DNA of 34,945 nt from a virus, in IMG/VR virus record IMGVR_UViG_3300010885_007907, positions 1 through 34,945 of that record. One strand, 5' to 3'. Positions 15,867 to 25,914 of this stretch are shown here, in pieces (the stretch's first letter is position 1; every line of letters starts with the position of its first letter). The position numbers were made by a program, and so were the translations under genes. The notes below the pieces were generated by a model. That model saw nothing but the letters and a program-made list of their open reading frames with translations, was not told the DNA's origin and ran no database searches.

Positions 15867-18800
15867 TTACCGAACAATTAAGTTTCCAGGTTGTAAATTA
15901 CCTGGTCCAGGTCCTATATTACCAATCACCGGACCACCAGATCCCACATTACCACCAGGAGTTATTGTACCTGGTGTTAATGAATAAATTATTTGATTTG
16001 GATTTGTAGTCCATACTGTTACAACCGGAGAATATCCAATGCCGCCTAACGGTACAGATACATTAATATCCGGAGCAGTTATACGGCATCCTTCGTAATA
16101 TAAATTTTGTACAGAGGTGCGATAATCATCGTAGTACCAAGCACGTTTTATACTAGAACTATAATATAATCCTAATGACTGGCTTATAAAATGATCGGCA
16201 TTACGTAACTCACGTGTTGCATATGTATCACTTCCGGAATAATGTAATATATCACGATCGTATATATAACTTAGACGATAATCGTCAATGACAATATCTA
16301 ACCCTGTATGGCATACTTCACGTACTTGTCGTATAACCTGTATTTTATCAATTGATACGGTAACAACCATTGCACCAGATTTGTATCGTACAATGACTAT
16401 TAAATTATTGTATGAATTAATTAATACATCGGTAAATGTAAACCTATCCGTACGTAAATTAGTTCCAGTATATGTAAACGTTGAAGATCGTTCATCTAAT
16501 GTTATTTGTAAACCGTTTTCATCAATAGTCGCTAAAGTTACATAGCAATCAACTGTTCCAGCTGAATCCTGATCTTTTGATGTTATATCTACAATGAAAT
16601 TATAATGTACATCATGCTGTGTATTTGTATTTACGTTAAGCAATAACTCATCAGTATAACTATTAGCATCCATAGTTGAATATACGTATGACGAATCTGA
16701 TATGAATAAATTACTAGTACTTCCGCTCCATGCAAATGTAGGATTATGATTAGGGTCAGTATAAATACGTTGTGTAATAGTTTCAATTGATGCTGTACCT
16801 GCAGGATATTCATCTACCGGTGGAGTAAATATAGTACAATAGTCAGATGTTACTCCATATGCTATATTACCAATATGTTCTGGTAAATACTCGGAACTAG
16901 CAGTAGCTGGATGAGTCAATGTTCCTATAAGTTCCGGAATATAATCAGAACTTTGTGATATGGGACGTGTTATAACCGCAGTATAATCCGGAAAATATTC
17001 TCCGCTACTAGTAGCCTGTGCCGGCACTAGCGACATATTAATATTATTTTCAATTGCGTTTGCAAATCCCTTATATAAAGGAACTTTAACACGTTCTAAT
17101 GCATGCGGCTCAATTAATAAACCATATACATAATCAGCACGTTCTGGAATTAATTGTTTTATTTGTTCAAATAACGAAAAATCAAATTGACTAAAAATGC
17201 GTATATATGCATTTATATCATTTCTATCAGAAAATTTCTTCCAATAGTATTTAGCAAATTTACGTAGATCTGGATAATCATATTCAAATTCATCGTCAGG
17301 ATCGCCAATAAAATCGTCTATTTCTACACGTCCAATATGATTAAAAATATCTTTATTGAGTTGATCAGCTATACTATAAAACATCCCTAGTTTATTAGAG
17401 TCTACAGGGTATAAATCATATCTAGATCGTTCCGCTGTATTTATAGGTGACAAGTTACTAATCAACTCATTATCATCTAAACGTATTTTTTGCGAATAAT
17501 AATTATTTCCGCCTAATGATGTACCAGGTACGTAATATGTTTCTTCGACAATATTGAAATTACCACGTTGTGTATTAGATGGAATTTGGAATCCTCTAAC
17601 CGATCCGGAAGTTTCAAACGGTAAAGAATTACTACCAAAGTTAGTTACGCCACGGAATGGTTGACTGCCAGATATTACAGCCGCAGTCGATGTACTTAAA
17701 TCAACTGCCTTTGTTTCAGTACCTAATGTCCAATGACGTACTAATGTATCAAAACTACTACTAGGAGATAATGATGATGCATAACTTGTAGGATTAATAG
17801 TATGGTCATTAAACGTAACATCATCTACAAATTCTAACCATGCACGATATTCTTGTAAATTACCTTTGTACATTGTCGGCATACCGCCTATTGCCATTGA
17901 CGTAGATAAATAGGAATTTAATCCATATATATCCGCATCATTTAATGACCCGCTACTACCACCGATATTCAAGTTATATGATGAAGTCGGACTGCACCAA
18001 AATTGATAATGGCTACCTGATGTTGCTATAGCTGTCGATGCAGAAGCAGCATGTACAACTTTAGCATTAACAAAGTCAGACTTCTTCTGTACTTTTATTT
18101 CATAAAACGTATCTGTATTAGAACCAGAATTATAATGTTTACCAGTAGTAGGATTATATCTAAGTCTAAAATTCCACCAATCGCCGTCATATATTGGAAT
18201 CCATGGAGTTGTGGCATGTAACGGATCAATTACATATGTAGAACCGCCATCGGGCATTATAAAATGTACACGTCCGTAATTTCCAGAACCAGAATATGAA
18301 CTAGTATGTTCTAGTACTACATGCCATAAATTTGAGCCATTGCCATATAACGAAGTTACATATGCCGGGTCTACATATTCATCGTCAACATAAAGTGAAT
18401 CTGAAATATCTTGTGTATACGACAGCAACAGCATGGATTGAGTTACGCTAGGTTTAAATCGTATTTCATGGCTCATGATCGGTATTATACCACGGTTAAT
18501 ACCCCATCGACCCCCTATACTAGAAGATACATGGTGCATATGCGCATAAATTTGACTTTCGCCGGTCAATCTAACAGCATATGCAAACCGGTCTTCAATT
18601 AATGACGGAGAGTCATTTGTCGCAGCCGGTCCTCCATACTCTCGTATTGATAACAATGTTTGAGGAATGCCGTATGCATTCATTAAAGCTTTGATACTAC
18701 GACTAGTACCTTTAGTCTTTAAAAGATATGGTAAGTTATTTACAATACGTCGCCATACTTCTGTAGTAATATCTTCATTAGATTTACTAAATAAACTACC

Positions 18801-20360
18801 TGTACTTTGATAAGTACCATCGTAATTAGTACCTAATTTATATTTCCATAATGCAGTAGCTTGATTGCCATTAGTTAACTTCCAACCTAAACTTTCAGCT
18901 ATATGATATAATGTTTCACGGCCCCTTCCTAATTTAGGATTTTCTTCGGGGCGATATATATCACTTAAAGATTTAATATACGTGTATAGAATATCAAAAT
19001 GATGACCAATCATATTAATGAATAATTCATATTCACTATTATTAGCATCATTACGTATATGTTCTGGTACTGTTTTTACTAATGCATTATTATTCTGTTC
19101 ATCATATAACGAAGCTGAAGCAATAAACCCGTCATACCATGTAATTGATATTGGATCCGTTGTACTATATAAATAATACTTACTTCCAGATAAATACTTC
19201 GGCCATGGCGTTAATGCATAACTATCAGCTCCTATATAACTTCCGGATATTCCATGTGTAGTTAAACTAGCAGTAGGCTCTAAATACAGCCAACGTTCGA
19301 ATCCGTCAAATCCTCCGATGACATTATCTTTACGCTCTGTTGTTAATGCAATATTATTTTGTAGTGCCGTTTCATCAGTTCCTATTGCTACATTATTTAA
19401 TGTATTTAGTTGGCTGTCATAATATTCAACTAATCCTAGTTTGTATTTAAAATTAGCTAATCTTTCATATGCTGATGAATAAAATATAAAATTTTCAAAT
19501 GTAGTATAATCAATGTTTAATTGTGTACCGTCTAACGAGCCAGAAAAATATCTATCAATAATTTGTTGCGATGTTGATAAATTCGAGCCAAGTAACGAAT
19601 TCCAGTTCTGGAAATCAGTTTCAGTAGTCGTAGTTAAATCTTCAGCATATTCAAAATTAGGGCCACGTAATATATTTACTATACGATCATCCGGTACTGT
19701 TGTTACATTAACATTATCTGTAACTGAGTCTGATAATGATTCTATAATCCATAATGTATCATTGATAACAATATCTGTAGGCAATGGCTGATATAGTCTG
19801 AATGCAATAGTATTGTTTTCTAATGTATTTGATTCTGAATAATTACGTTGATTAATTACTTTTACTAAACGATCTTTACCAAAATTTAAAAATATATCCT
19901 TGCTAAATACAGAATTGTTATTTACTAGATATGCAGGAATTACATTACTATTGATAGATAGTCTTGTCGGGTCTAACGGTACTAACCGTACGATGATCTC
20001 ACGACGATCAGCTGATATATCTTTAACTTGAATAAGCTGATCAAGTTCAGACCCTAATAAATTACGATATATATTTGAGACTATTTCATAATATCCTCGT
20101 TCAATATCAATATTATTAAAAAACGCAGCATAATCTACTGATATTTTATCACGTTCAAATTGAAATGTAGTAGTAGCACCACCGGTAATGTACAGGCCTG
20201 TGGGAGAATATAAATGTAATTCGACTATCGGTCGTTCAGGCGGAGTTACTGTTTGTACACTAAGTTGTAACTGATCAACATCTTCCTGTTTCCAAGTTAT
20301 ACCACGTACAAACCCTTTTGTTGATAGTATATAATCTTTATTCGAAAATCTTTCTAGCAT
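15867..20360 (-). CDS. Giant baseplate/tail protein with lectin-like domain, 1497 aa
   Basis: The largest gene here. Residues 1-~230 are a conserved amino region. Residues ~440-575 resemble the tail protein I/baseplate periphery family: 'NSEYELFINMIGHHFDILYT', 'LGRGRETLYHIAESLGWKL', 'WRRIVNNLPYLLKTKGTSRS'. Residues ~590-880 look like a concanavalin/LamG-like insert ('RFAYAVRLTGESQIYAHMHH', 'DGDWWNFRLRYNPTTG', 'YKGNLQEYRAWLEF'). Residues ~950-1100 return to baseplate-like helical sequence ('IFSQFDFSLFEQIKQLIPER'). Residues ~1120-1172 carry three short tandem repeats built on (D/E)Y-P-. The rest is beta-rich and ends in Gly/Pro repeats. It sits 9 bases after the 838-residue gene. By size and order it may take the place of T4 gp7/gp10-type wedge proteins, but no direct homology to those is visible. 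Confidence 0.8.
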   Translation of the reverse strand: MLERFSNKDYILSTKGFVRGITWKQEDVDQLQLSVQTVTPPERPIVELHLYSPTGLYITGGATTTFQFERDKISVDYAAFFNNIDIERGYYEIVSNIYRNLLGSELDQLIQVKDISADRREIIVRLVPLDPTRLSINSNVIPAYLVNNNSVFSKDIFLNFGKDRLVKVINQRNYSESNTLENNTIAFRLYQPLPTDIVINDTLWIIESLSDSVTDNVNVTTVPDDRIVNILRGPNFEYAEDLTTTTETDFQNWNSLLGSNLSTSQQIIDRYFSGSLDGTQLNIDYTTFENFIFYSSAYERLANFKYKLGLVEYYDSQLNTLNNVAIGTDETALQNNIALTTERKDNVIGGFDGFERWLYLEPTASLTTHGISGSYIGADSYALTPWPKYLSGSKYYLYSTTDPISITWYDGFIASASLYDEQNNNALVKTVPEHIRNDANNSEYELFINMIGHHFDILYTYIKSLSDIYRPEENPKLGRGRETLYHIAESLGWKLTNGNQATALWKYKLGTNYDGTYQSTGSLFSKSNEDITTEVWRRIVNNLPYLLKTKGTSRSIKALMNAYGIPQTLLSIREYGGPAATNDSPSLIEDRFAYAVRLTGESQIYAHMHHVSSSIGGRWGINRGIIPIMSHEIRFKPSVTQSMLLLSYTQDISDSLYVDDEYVDPAYVTSLYGNGSNLWHVVLEHTSSYSGSGNYGRVHFIMPDGGSTYVIDPLHATTPWIPIYDGDWWNFRLRYNPTTGKHYNSGSNTDTFYEIKVQKKSDFVNAKVVHAASASTAIATSGSHYQFWCSPTSSYNLNIGGSSGSLNDADIYGLNSYLSTSMAIGGMPTMYKGNLQEYRAWLEFVDDVTFNDHTINPTSYASSLSPSSSFDTLVRHWTLGTETKAVDLSTSTAAVISGSQPFRGVTNFGSNSLPFETSGSVRGFQIPSNTQRGNFNIVEETYYVPGTSLGGNNYYSQKIRLDDNELISNLSPINTAERSRYDLYPVDSNKLGMFYSIADQLNKDIFNHIGRVEIDDFIGDPDDEFEYDYPDLRKFAKYYWKKFSDRNDINAYIRIFSQFDFSLFEQIKQLIPERADYVYGLLIEPHALERVKVPLYKGFANAIENNINMSLVPAQATSSGEYFPDYTAVITRPISQSSDYIPELIGTLTHPATASSEYLPEHIGNIAYGVTSDYCTIFTPPVDEYPAGTASIETITQRIYTDPNHNPTFAWSGSTSNLFISDSSYVYSTMDANSYTDELLLNVNTNTQHDVHYNFIVDITSKDQDSAGTVDCYVTLATIDENGLQITLDERSSTFTYTGTNLRTDRFTFTDVLINSYNNLIVIVRYKSGAMVVTVSIDKIQVIRQVREVCHTGLDIVIDDYRLSYIYDRDILHYSGSDTYATRELRNADHFISQSLGLYYSSSIKRAWYYDDYRTSVQNLYYEGCRITAPDINVSVPLGGIGYSPVVTVWTTNPNQIIYSLTPGTITPGGNVGSGGPVIGNIGPGPGNLQPGNLIVR
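16845..17003 (-). repeat. Short tandem protein repeat in the 1497-aa tail protein
   Basis: Residues ~1120-1172 consist of three successive units of about 16-19 residues: EYFPDYTAVITRPISQSS, DYIPELIGTLTHPATASS and EYLPEHIGNIAYGVTS, followed by a partial DYC. Each has an acidic-Tyr-x-Pro start, a hydrophobic middle and a Ser/Thr end. The DNA copies have diverged, so the repeat is old or selected at the protein level. Confidence 0.75.
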
Positions 20361-20369
20361 ATTTTAACT

Positions 20370-22886
20370 CTACGGCAAATAATTATCAAAAGTTTTACCT
20401 GGCAAGTACTTACGTATTATCGCGGCAGATTGCTCTGGCCATATGATTCCACGTGACCCATTATCTAATCCAACACGTTCATATACTATTCTACGTACAT
20501 ATTCTACAGCATCATAATACTTTTGCATTTGTACAGTAGCAACCGAATCTATTTGCATTTTAATATCTTGTATTGCAGGTAACGTTGTATTTATATAACT
20601 ATCCAATTCCCCGTCAATTGTCTGTAAATCTAATAATAATGCTTGAAATTCCTGTATACCTTCAGCTGTATAAATTCTATTGTCTAGTTCATTTATTGTC
20701 GGAGTTAATGTTAATACTGCTTGCCGTAATGCAATCAATGCCTCATCTGCTAAAGTAGAATTTATTTCCATTTGAGCAATTGTCCCGGCTAACTCGTTTA
20801 ATATCATTGCATTTGTATATGGGCCATTCATTAATGTTGTCATCCGATCATAACCACCTGCGCCCGGAGCTACATATATGTATTTATTTCTTGGTAAATC
20901 ATATTTATCATCTAAAGCTTCACCCATCAAAGTTTGTAATCCGGCATATAATACTCCGGCTGATACTACAACCGCAACCCCGGCCACGGCGCCGACTCCG
21001 GCAGACACTCCTCCGATAAGGCTAATTAATACGCCTGCTCCGCCAGCTGCTGCTGCCGAGTTTTGTACTAAATTTTCTGTATTACCTATACTAAGATTAC
21101 GTAATCTATCTTGACCTATTGTTTTACCCCATTTAGAAATATTAACAATATTCACTTCTTCGTCGCCATCGAACTTAATTAATATGACATTATTTTTTTC
21201 TAGCAAACGTAAAAAACTAGTCTGATCATCTAATACTTTTAGTTCATCATTACGTTTTTTACGTTTAACAAATTGCCATTTTTCTCCATACGGAGCATTC
21301 AGTACATTAAAAATATCTCCTGATTGGCCGTATATACTAAAAAAGTATTGAGTAAAATTACTTGGTATTGAATTAACTACATTTGAGATATTTGTAAACT
21401 TCGTAGCTACGGATTGCCATAACTCTGACAATTGAGGTCGTATAGCATCGATCTGATATTGATCGACTAATTGTTGTTGTAATAACATTAATCTGGAAAA
21501 TGGATAATATGCTACACTACCACGTGGCTCATAAGGATTTAGCCAATATACATCGAACATTTTATTACCATTACTCCAGTAATCTAAATATTGTGTATAA
21601 TCTAATAAATCAACATCATCTACATCGTATATATGTGTAAAATCATTCCATACCGGAGTAAACTCAGCACCCGAGGAATTAATAACAGTGATACCGCGCT
21701 GATTTACTAATATATTAATTAACCCAGTAGTACCTAACATCGGAGTACTACTATCATCAAAATCTGATAAATCGAAGTTATTAACTGTAGCATATAATTT
21801 TAATACCTTCGGATCAACTACTTGTTTCCAATAGCCATGTATCATCATACGTAAACCAAACTGATAACTGCTAGCTACATTAGTGCCGTCACCTAACTCT
21901 CCACTAGCGTAAGGTGTTGGCCAATTTAATATAATCATTTTACCTTCAAACTTTTCACGTAAACGTTCTTTGTAAGTTTGTTGTTGAAAAGTAGTATCAA
22001 AAAACGTATCCGTAGGATCTTCTGTTACAAATAAATCAGGTTGATTAGATGTTGTACCTACATACCCGACTGGCTTAATATAATCACCAGGGTCACGTGT
22101 AAATGGTAATGCAGGACGATACCCACTCTTATATCTAATTAATGTAGTCCATTCAGTACTACGATTTAATAAAGTACGGAATTGAAATTCTTCAACAGGG
22201 TCAGGTGCATATGTAATTGTCTGATCGCCAGCGAATGCTCCTTCCAATGTGAAATCATATTCAATCATCTCTTGCAAAGTAGCTTCTTTTATATCTGAAT
22301 ATGATTTGCCATTTTCTACTAACATTACTTCTAATGTTTTATAGTTTGGAATTGGATAAGCTTTGGAATCGCGAATAAAAAAGACGCAAAACGTATTCTT
22401 AATAACATCGTCAGATGCTTGTCCCGAGGCTATTCTAGATTCAATTGTCGAAGGACCATATAAAATATATGAAGCATGAAAATCTATAGGCGTATTAATT
22501 TCAAACGCTGTCTTAAATTCGCCGGTAACACCGGGCGCCCGTAATCCGGTTACAATATCCGGGCCGAAGTAGTTCCACTCATCGTCTAATACATCGTCTA
22601 TACGATCTTCAGTTACATTAGGAAACACTTTTTCTAATTTATACTTAACATAAGTATTAGGTATTTGAACATTAACGGATAATACATTCATACCGTCACG
22701 TTGTAATTCATTTAATGGATTACTATGAGCCGTTGGTGAAATCCAATACGGTCGACCATACGAGTCATATCGTATATTAGAAATTTGATCATCAGTATAT
22801 ACACCTGACGGTTGTGGATATTCTTCGTATGTATTACGTCTTCTCGTGTAACGATTATCGTATATATTTGGATTTGTTGTTGGCAT
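20370..22886 (-). CDS. Large virion protein with hydrophobic Gly/Ala/Val segment, 838 aa
   Basis: No named family recognised. Residues 1-~600 are soluble, mixed and rich in aromatic residues. Residues ~609-653 are a long hydrophobic Ala/Gly/Val stretch with GxxxG-like spacing ('VLISLIGGVSAGVGAVAG', then 'VAVVVSAGVLYAGL'), long enough for one or two membrane passes. Residues ~685-790 are predicted by eye to form helices/coiled coil ('LNELAGTIAQMEINSTLADE', 'LDLQTIDGELDSYI'). The ending has 'IIWPEQSAAIIRKYLPGKTF'. A tail protein with a hidden hydrophobic hairpin could be a tape-like, pore-forming or DNA-delivery factor, but this is inference. It overlaps the stop of the 381-residue gene (TAATG) and lies between wedge-type genes, so a baseplate location is likely. 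Confidence 0.75.
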   Translation of the reverse strand: MPTTNPNIYDNRYTRRRNTYEEYPQPSGVYTDDQISNIRYDSYGRPYWISPTAHSNPLNELQRDGMNVLSVNVQIPNTYVKYKLEKVFPNVTEDRIDDVLDDEWNYFGPDIVTGLRAPGVTGEFKTAFEINTPIDFHASYILYGPSTIESRIASGQASDDVIKNTFCVFFIRDSKAYPIPNYKTLEVMLVENGKSYSDIKEATLQEMIEYDFTLEGAFAGDQTITYAPDPVEEFQFRTLLNRSTEWTTLIRYKSGYRPALPFTRDPGDYIKPVGYVGTTSNQPDLFVTEDPTDTFFDTTFQQQTYKERLREKFEGKMIILNWPTPYASGELGDGTNVASSYQFGLRMMIHGYWKQVVDPKVLKLYATVNNFDLSDFDDSSTPMLGTTGLINILVNQRGITVINSSGAEFTPVWNDFTHIYDVDDVDLLDYTQYLDYWSNGNKMFDVYWLNPYEPRGSVAYYPFSRLMLLQQQLVDQYQIDAIRPQLSELWQSVATKFTNISNVVNSIPSNFTQYFFSIYGQSGDIFNVLNAPYGEKWQFVKRKKRNDELKVLDDQTSFLRLLEKNNVILIKFDGDEEVNIVNISKWGKTIGQDRLRNLSIGNTENLVQNSAAAAGGAGVLISLIGGVSAGVGAVAGVAVVVSAGVLYAGLQTLMGEALDDKYDLPRNKYIYVAPGAGGYDRMTTLMNGPYTNAMILNELAGTIAQMEINSTLADEALIALRQAVLTLTPTINELDNRIYTAEGIQEFQALLLDLQTIDGELDSYINTTLPAIQDIKMQIDSVATVQMQKYYDAVEYVRRIVYERVGLDNGSRGIIWPEQSAAIIRKYLPGKTFDNYLP

Positions 22887-24031
22887 TATCTAACTACTTT
22901 AAAATAATATCCGTTATCATGTATTTGAACGTTATCAGAACTATGTACAGCTTTTAATACTATTTTATAATAACGTTCCGGCATAAATGTATTAAAACGT
23001 ATTTTAAAATAATTTCCGTTTGAATCACATGATAATTGAGTTGCGGCTGTATCATACGGTATAATCGTCTCATCAGTTATAGTATCCTTTACAGTAAAAT
23101 AACTACTGGTCGGCAATCTGAAAAGGTTTAAGTAATATGAATTAGTAGCCGTATAACTAGACGTTGGATATTCGGGGCGAGCTCCAATACGTAACGTTGC
23201 AATATCAGACTCATGATAAGATTCACGTAGATTTTTTATATATGGTACATATAATTCATTGCTCGATATTTCAGTAACTGAACCTATACCGTTTAAATTA
23301 GTATCATTCCATGCTACTTCTAATCTTGGTACATATATAGTATTTGTCTCACGCGAAAAGAATTTTAAACTACCTAAAATATCGCCTGATGCTTCGTCTG
23401 CAAATGCACGTTTAACTATAAACCCGTAATTAGGTATAGTACCAGTAGTCCACTTATTTACAATGTTCGTAACATCCATACGAATATCTGGAGACTGAAA
23501 ACTAAACGATTGACTAGCTTCATATCCTGACCCAGTTATCCATGTTCCGCCGCCTGGCCTATTCGTTATTCCTAATTCTCCGCTGCTAGCAGCAGATGCG
23601 GTATTCCATACTGTTGCGATTTCATAGTCATCTCTATAATACCATGAAGCTCCGTTACGTATTTCAGGTAAATCGCTATAATTGCCATTACCATTTACCC
23701 ATGACTGTGATACTGGATAAGCTTTTAATGTATATGATAAAGGTAGATCAGAGGCATCGGCTGAACGTAAATTTAAGTATACAGATGCCGAACCTGGATT
23801 TTTTCCAATTGGCGGAATAGTACCATTTGCAATTGCAGTTGTTAACGCGGCTACTTGGCTACTAAAATCAATTAATATACGGCTATTGTATGTATTAGCC
23901 TGTATTACGCCATCTAATTTTGAACCAGATGTAATTTTAGTTAGTTCTAAAATAGCGTCTATCCCTGTATTGCGGTTGGGAAACCGTTCATATATTGTAG
24001 TATCTTTATCTACGAAATACAATTGATACAT
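22886..24031 (-). CDS. DNRLRE/CBM96-like beta-sandwich structural protein, 381 aa
   Basis: The amino ~240 residues resemble the DNRLRE (CBM96-like) carbohydrate-binding type beta-sandwich: 'DKDTTIYERFPNRNTGIDAI', 'SRILIDFSS', 'SVYLNLRSADAS', 'LKAYPVSQSWVNGNG', 'ASWYYRDDYE' and 'DVTNIVNKWTTGTIPNYGFI' appear in the family's order. The carboxyl ~140 residues form a second beta-rich domain ('YYLNLFRLPTSSYFTVKD', 'RYYKIVLKAVHSSD'). It follows the gp6-type wedge by 11 bases, after an AAGGAAG ribosome binding site, and overlaps the 838-residue gene. A baseplate-associated protein that could touch surface sugars is the best reading; the family call is by eye, so moderate. Confidence 0.65.
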   Translation of the reverse strand: MYQLYFVDKDTTIYERFPNRNTGIDAILELTKITSGSKLDGVIQANTYNSRILIDFSSQVAALTTAIANGTIPPIGKNPGSASVYLNLRSADASDLPLSYTLKAYPVSQSWVNGNGNYSDLPEIRNGASWYYRDDYEIATVWNTASAASSGELGITNRPGGGTWITGSGYEASQSFSFQSPDIRMDVTNIVNKWTTGTIPNYGFIVKRAFADEASGDILGSLKFFSRETNTIYVPRLEVAWNDTNLNGIGSVTEISSNELYVPYIKNLRESYHESDIATLRIGARPEYPTSSYTATNSYYLNLFRLPTSSYFTVKDTITDETIIPYDTAATQLSCDSNGNYFKIRFNTFMPERYYKIVLKAVHSSDNVQIHDNGYYFKVVR

Positions 24032-24042
24032 ATCACACTTCC

Positions 24043-25914
24043 TTATATAGTAATGGCTCTACCTACAATATCATTATCCGGATATTTAATTTCAAAAATG
24101 CACGGATCTAAACTAGGATATATAATATTGTTACGTGTAGCCAATTGTATATTATATACATTGCCAGAATATCCTGCAGTTGTATCATATAAATTATGTA
24201 TTTGTAATCTAGGTATACTTTGTACACCTTCTAATCTATCTAAATCACTAACAACATTAGAAATATTAATAGAACCGTTAATTTGCATTCGGTCATTATC
24301 AAACATTTTCTTTAAACGGTCAATACACTTTAAAATTACTTCGTTACTATTATAGTTAGGCTGAGGTATGACATCAAACTCAATACCAATGTTTATAATA
24401 TGAGCAGTTTTTATATTGATACCATCGGTTAACATACGGTAATTAGAAAGATATGTACGTAAATTTTCTTGTAACGCTGTATTCGGCGATACAAAGTTTT
24501 TATTTGCATCATATGCTAAAACATAAACATTTAAAGCTAATGGATTTGGAATGGTTTCGCGTGGATAAGTAATATCATTTGCATTCACTTGCGAATCAGC
24601 TACTACATACGCCTTAGCAACAGAGCCATATTTTACCGGCATTGAATAACAACGCACAATATAATCTTCTCTTGTTATTGCTCTGTTTTGTGCTGCAAAA
24701 CTAGCCATTGCATTTTGTCGTATACTTTCCTGTTCATCTCGTTGTTTACCACCTACAGCGGGCATTAAATTATTTACAGCTACAGACGATTTAACAAATG
24801 TAAGATCTACATCAAACGGATTTATAGCATATTCAATTGAATTAATAACAGTTAATACATTTGAAGATACATTATCATCAATACTACCTCCGATACTATA
24901 CTGAACCGTTAATGTAGTATTATACGGAGCCAATCCATATGTACTAGTATACAAAAAGTTTGACGGATCAATATTTGAATTTGTAGTACGTTCTAAATAA
25001 TCTAATCCCAAACCAACGTTTTTAGGATTTGGAATAATTTCTTCATCCGCATCCGAACTAATACCAGATCCAAACTGCAGTTCAGTACGATAATCTGCTC
25101 TTATACGTGTTACATATCTCCTAGGAGTCTTACGCAACTTTAAGATATATGGTACAGTGCTACGATAAACAGCTAAATCCGGATCATTATACGGAATATT
25201 TAAAATATCTTCAAATACAGTATCTTGTGCTAGATAATCTGTTTGATGCCATATATTACCTTCACTATCAGTTACTTTTATTATATCTAAAACATTTGAT
25301 TCTGGTAATGTAATTTTATCATACGGCTTAGGATCTCCGAATATATAATCAGATGTTATAATTCGTCCACTTACAGCACTAACATATTTTTTTAATAAGT
25401 AATATATTACATTGCCAGCATTATCTAATTCATATACAGAAATTTCTGTAGGATCATCGGCGGTATTATTATTAAAATCAATTGGCTGAACTGTTCTAAA
25501 AGTTATATTAGAAGTAGCAACCGAAACTTGCATACCAGCTTTAATAGATAACGCATATCGATAATCAGGTCGTGCATTGGCACCGCTACCAATAGCTGGC
25601 ATTAATTGATAAACTTCTAATGTCACTGTCGCCGGCGAGTTAAGTTTTGGTTTATAGCCAAATAACTGTGATAGCATTAATACGTTAGCATCTTCTTTAG
25701 AAGTTTTAAGTAACGACTCTCTAAAAGATTGGTCTGTATAATATGATAAAACATCGCCGACATATGATGCCATTTCAATAAACATCATTCCTGGAGATGA
25801 TTCATTAAAATCACTATAAGTATTAGGAAAATATTGACGTGTAAAATTTATAAGATTTTGTCTGAATTGTGCAAAATCTTTGTTTAAATATCTAACGTCT
25901 TTTTGTACTTGCAT
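24043..25914 (-). CDS. 6: Baseplate wedge protein, T4 gp6 / baseplate J-type
   Basis: gp6 dimers form the inner ring of the contractile-tail baseplate and couple wedge rearrangement to sheath contraction. The amino end 'RYLNKDFAQFRQNLINFTRQ' with 'FNESSPGMMFIEMASYVGDV' and 'LSYYTDQSFRESLL' is the classic opening of T4-like gp6. The middle contains baseplate-J features such as 'AAQNRAITREDYIVRCYSMP' (about 410-430), and the carboxyl part 'HIINIGIEFDVIPQPNYNSN' with 'SDLDRLEGVQSI' fits the same family. The length of 623 residues is close to T4 gp6 (660). The start overlaps the stop of the gp25 gene (TAATG), the same neighbour as in many contractile tail systems. Function is confident; the T4 gene number is used as the symbol. 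Confidence 0.92.
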   Translation of the reverse strand: MQVQKDVRYLNKDFAQFRQNLINFTRQYFPNTYSDFNESSPGMMFIEMASYVGDVLSYYTDQSFRESLLKTSKEDANVLMLSQLFGYKPKLNSPATVTLEVYQLMPAIGSGANARPDYRYALSIKAGMQVSVATSNITFRTVQPIDFNNNTADDPTEISVYELDNAGNVIYYLLKKYVSAVSGRIITSDYIFGDPKPYDKITLPESNVLDIIKVTDSEGNIWHQTDYLAQDTVFEDILNIPYNDPDLAVYRSTVPYILKLRKTPRRYVTRIRADYRTELQFGSGISSDADEEIIPNPKNVGLGLDYLERTTNSNIDPSNFLYTSTYGLAPYNTTLTVQYSIGGSIDDNVSSNVLTVINSIEYAINPFDVDLTFVKSSVAVNNLMPAVGGKQRDEQESIRQNAMASFAAQNRAITREDYIVRCYSMPVKYGSVAKAYVVADSQVNANDITYPRETIPNPLALNVYVLAYDANKNFVSPNTALQENLRTYLSNYRMLTDGINIKTAHIINIGIEFDVIPQPNYNSNEVILKCIDRLKKMFDNDRMQINGSINISNVVSDLDRLEGVQSIPRLQIHNLYDTTAGYSGNVYNIQLATRNNIIYPSLDPCIFEIKYPDNDIVGRAITI

